From: Inia geoffrensis
Taxonomy: Eukaryota; Chordata; Mammalia; Artiodactyla; Iniidae
DNA: 64,000 bases
NCBI GenBank assembly: GCA_036417435.1
Contig: CM070901.1
Location: 166,490,044 to 166,554,043 of the forward strand
Direction of reading: 5' to 3'
How positions within the stretch are numbered: the first letter of the stretch is position 1; each line of letters begins with the position of its first letter. Below are positions 62,840-64,000 of this stretch, one piece after another. Both the position numbers and the translations under genes were made by a program. The notes below the pieces were generated by a model. The model was given only the letters and a program-made list of their open reading frames with translations. It had not been told where the DNA came from and did not search any database.

Positions 62840-63830
62840 GTTAACAAGCTTGATAGAGTGATTTTTCCTTAAGGCATTGAAACCTTAATAGAAAAGTATG
62901 AAAGACCAGGAAACAATGATTTGTGTTGGTTTAGGACAGATGATAAACATATAAAAATTTTCAGTCTCACTAGTAATAGAACAAAGGCGACAAAGTCAAG
63001 AGTGTTTAAGAGATCTTTCCACCTTGATAGATGAGGTCACGAAGATGCTGACAGCATCACGATAGACTCGAGCCCACACCAATTACGACGATCCTCCAGA
63101 GAGCCTTCTCACCGGAGAGATTAATGCCCCTGAATCCATCCCAACCTTCTGACGTGATGAAATCACTCACCGCTTCTTGGAATCTATTCTAAGGAAATAA
63201 GCAGAGATGTAGACAAAGATTTTTATAAACAGAAGGCCATTTTCATTATATTTTAAATGGTAAAACAAAAATGATGATTTTAAAAGTTTTCTCCCCTCTC
63301 AGGAATTTTGAATGGAGACTTTGGAGCCAAATGTGTGTCTAAAAATAGAACAGAGCTCTGGAAATAACAGTTGTGTCTACAAATGAAATGTCTGCAGTTC
63401 CCAAATCAGTCCTTTTTCAGCCCCAGCTGCACACGCCAATAAGAAATGAGAAGCAAGGTAACACCCAAGAGTAAGGAGGTACATAAGTAAAAGATGAGGC
63501 TTCCATGAGTTGAAATGTTTTGCAGCCATTAAAAATGAAGTTTATGAAGAATTTTTAATGACATAAGTGCTTATGATGTGATGTTAAGTGAACAAAAAAG
63601 AGGGTACGGAAATACTTATTTTAGTGTCATTGCAACTATGTAAAAACACACACTCGCCCAAAAAGGGTTGCAGGAAAGAACACCCAAATAAATGTTAATA
63701 GTATTTATCTCTGGCTAGTGGAACTGTGGGTGATTTTTTTTTCTTCTTTTTTATATGTTCTGTGTTCTCAAAGTCTTCTATAAAGATCACTAATTATTTT
63801 CATGAAAAGAAGATATGTACTCATCTGAGC
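62840..63830 (+). mobile_element. Old L1 (L1M-type) 3' end
   Basis: Divergent L1 3' sequence is recognised by TCAGTCTCACTAGTAATAGA, GGAATCTATTCTAAGGAAAT and GCAGCCATTAAAAATGAAG, with a T-rich 3' section near 63735. It is interrupted or unrelated at about 63300-63420. No coding capacity remains. Confidence 0.6.
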
Positions 63831-63879
63831 TCCCACCCCCAAATCGCAAGGGTCTCTAGATAGAAGGAACAGCACAAAC

Positions 63880-64000
63880 AAAGGCCAAGAAGCAGAGAGG
63901 AAGTAAGCCAGGGTGGCCAGAGCGTGGGGCAGGGGAATGTGATAAAGTTGGTGCCAGACCTCCCGGGGCCTTGAATGCCAACCCCAGCAGCTTGAATTTT
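63880..64000 (-). mobile_element. L2 fragment, antisense, cut by window edge
   Basis: AGAAGGAACAGCACAAACAAAGG, AGGGTGGCCAGAGCGTGG and GCCTTGAATGCCAACC resemble the same antisense L2 section as 39640-39850. It continues beyond the window. Confidence 0.5.

Overview
The window is mammalian nuclear DNA, almost certainly from a whale or dolphin. The evidence is several copies of the tRNA-derived CHR-type SINE with poly-A tails, the 5'-truncated L1 3' ends of the type shared by cetaceans and other even-toed ungulates, and a background of old mammalian MIR, L2, MER and MLT1 repeats. There are no bacterial-style operons. Nearly all open frames longer than 60 codons lie in repeats, in CpG-rich DNA or on the wrong strand.

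The one gene I can support is RUNX3, on the + strand, cut off by the right edge. It has two promoters. The distal P1 start exon is at 20552-20609 (peptide MASNSIFDSFPTYSPTFIR) with its promoter and leader at about 19.7-20.55 kb. The proximal P2 start exon is at 54259-54546 (peptide beginning [10 protein letters not shown]), inside a CpG island of about 2.7 kb. The third coding exon is 56419-56575. P1 transcripts splice from 20609 to an acceptor at 54274/54275, which lies inside the first codons of the P2 product, so the two isoforms differ only at the N terminus. The exons present encode roughly the first 70% of the DNA-binding Runt domain. The rest of that domain and the C-terminal transactivation and repression regions lie beyond position 64000.

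Layout: 1-19.7 kb is intergenic DNA upstream of P1, with old repeats, a CHR SINE at 1.36 kb, a C-rich CACACCC minisatellite at 15.5-15.8 kb and a possible enhancer near 13.7 kb. From 19.7 to 20.6 kb lie P1, a tandem RUNX site and the P1 exon. From 20.6 to 54.3 kb is the large first intron, holding three 5'-truncated L1 or L1-plus-SINE insertions, a compact CHR SINE, nested L2/MER53/MLT1 repeats, many MIRs and at least two repeat-free AT-rich islands that look like conserved noncoding DNA. The P2 CpG island is at 52.2-54.9 kb, intron 2 at 54.5-56.4 kb, and the partial third intron runs from 56.6 kb to the end.

I see no undescribed multi-gene system. The features most worth checking are regulatory: the tandem RUNX motif at P1, the dual use of the MRIPV codons as a splice acceptor, upstream ORFs in both leaders, a second AUG in stronger context in the P2 exon, and the candidate noncoding elements. 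Repeat family names come from memory of consensus sequences, and repeat ends are approximate unless a target-site duplication is stated.
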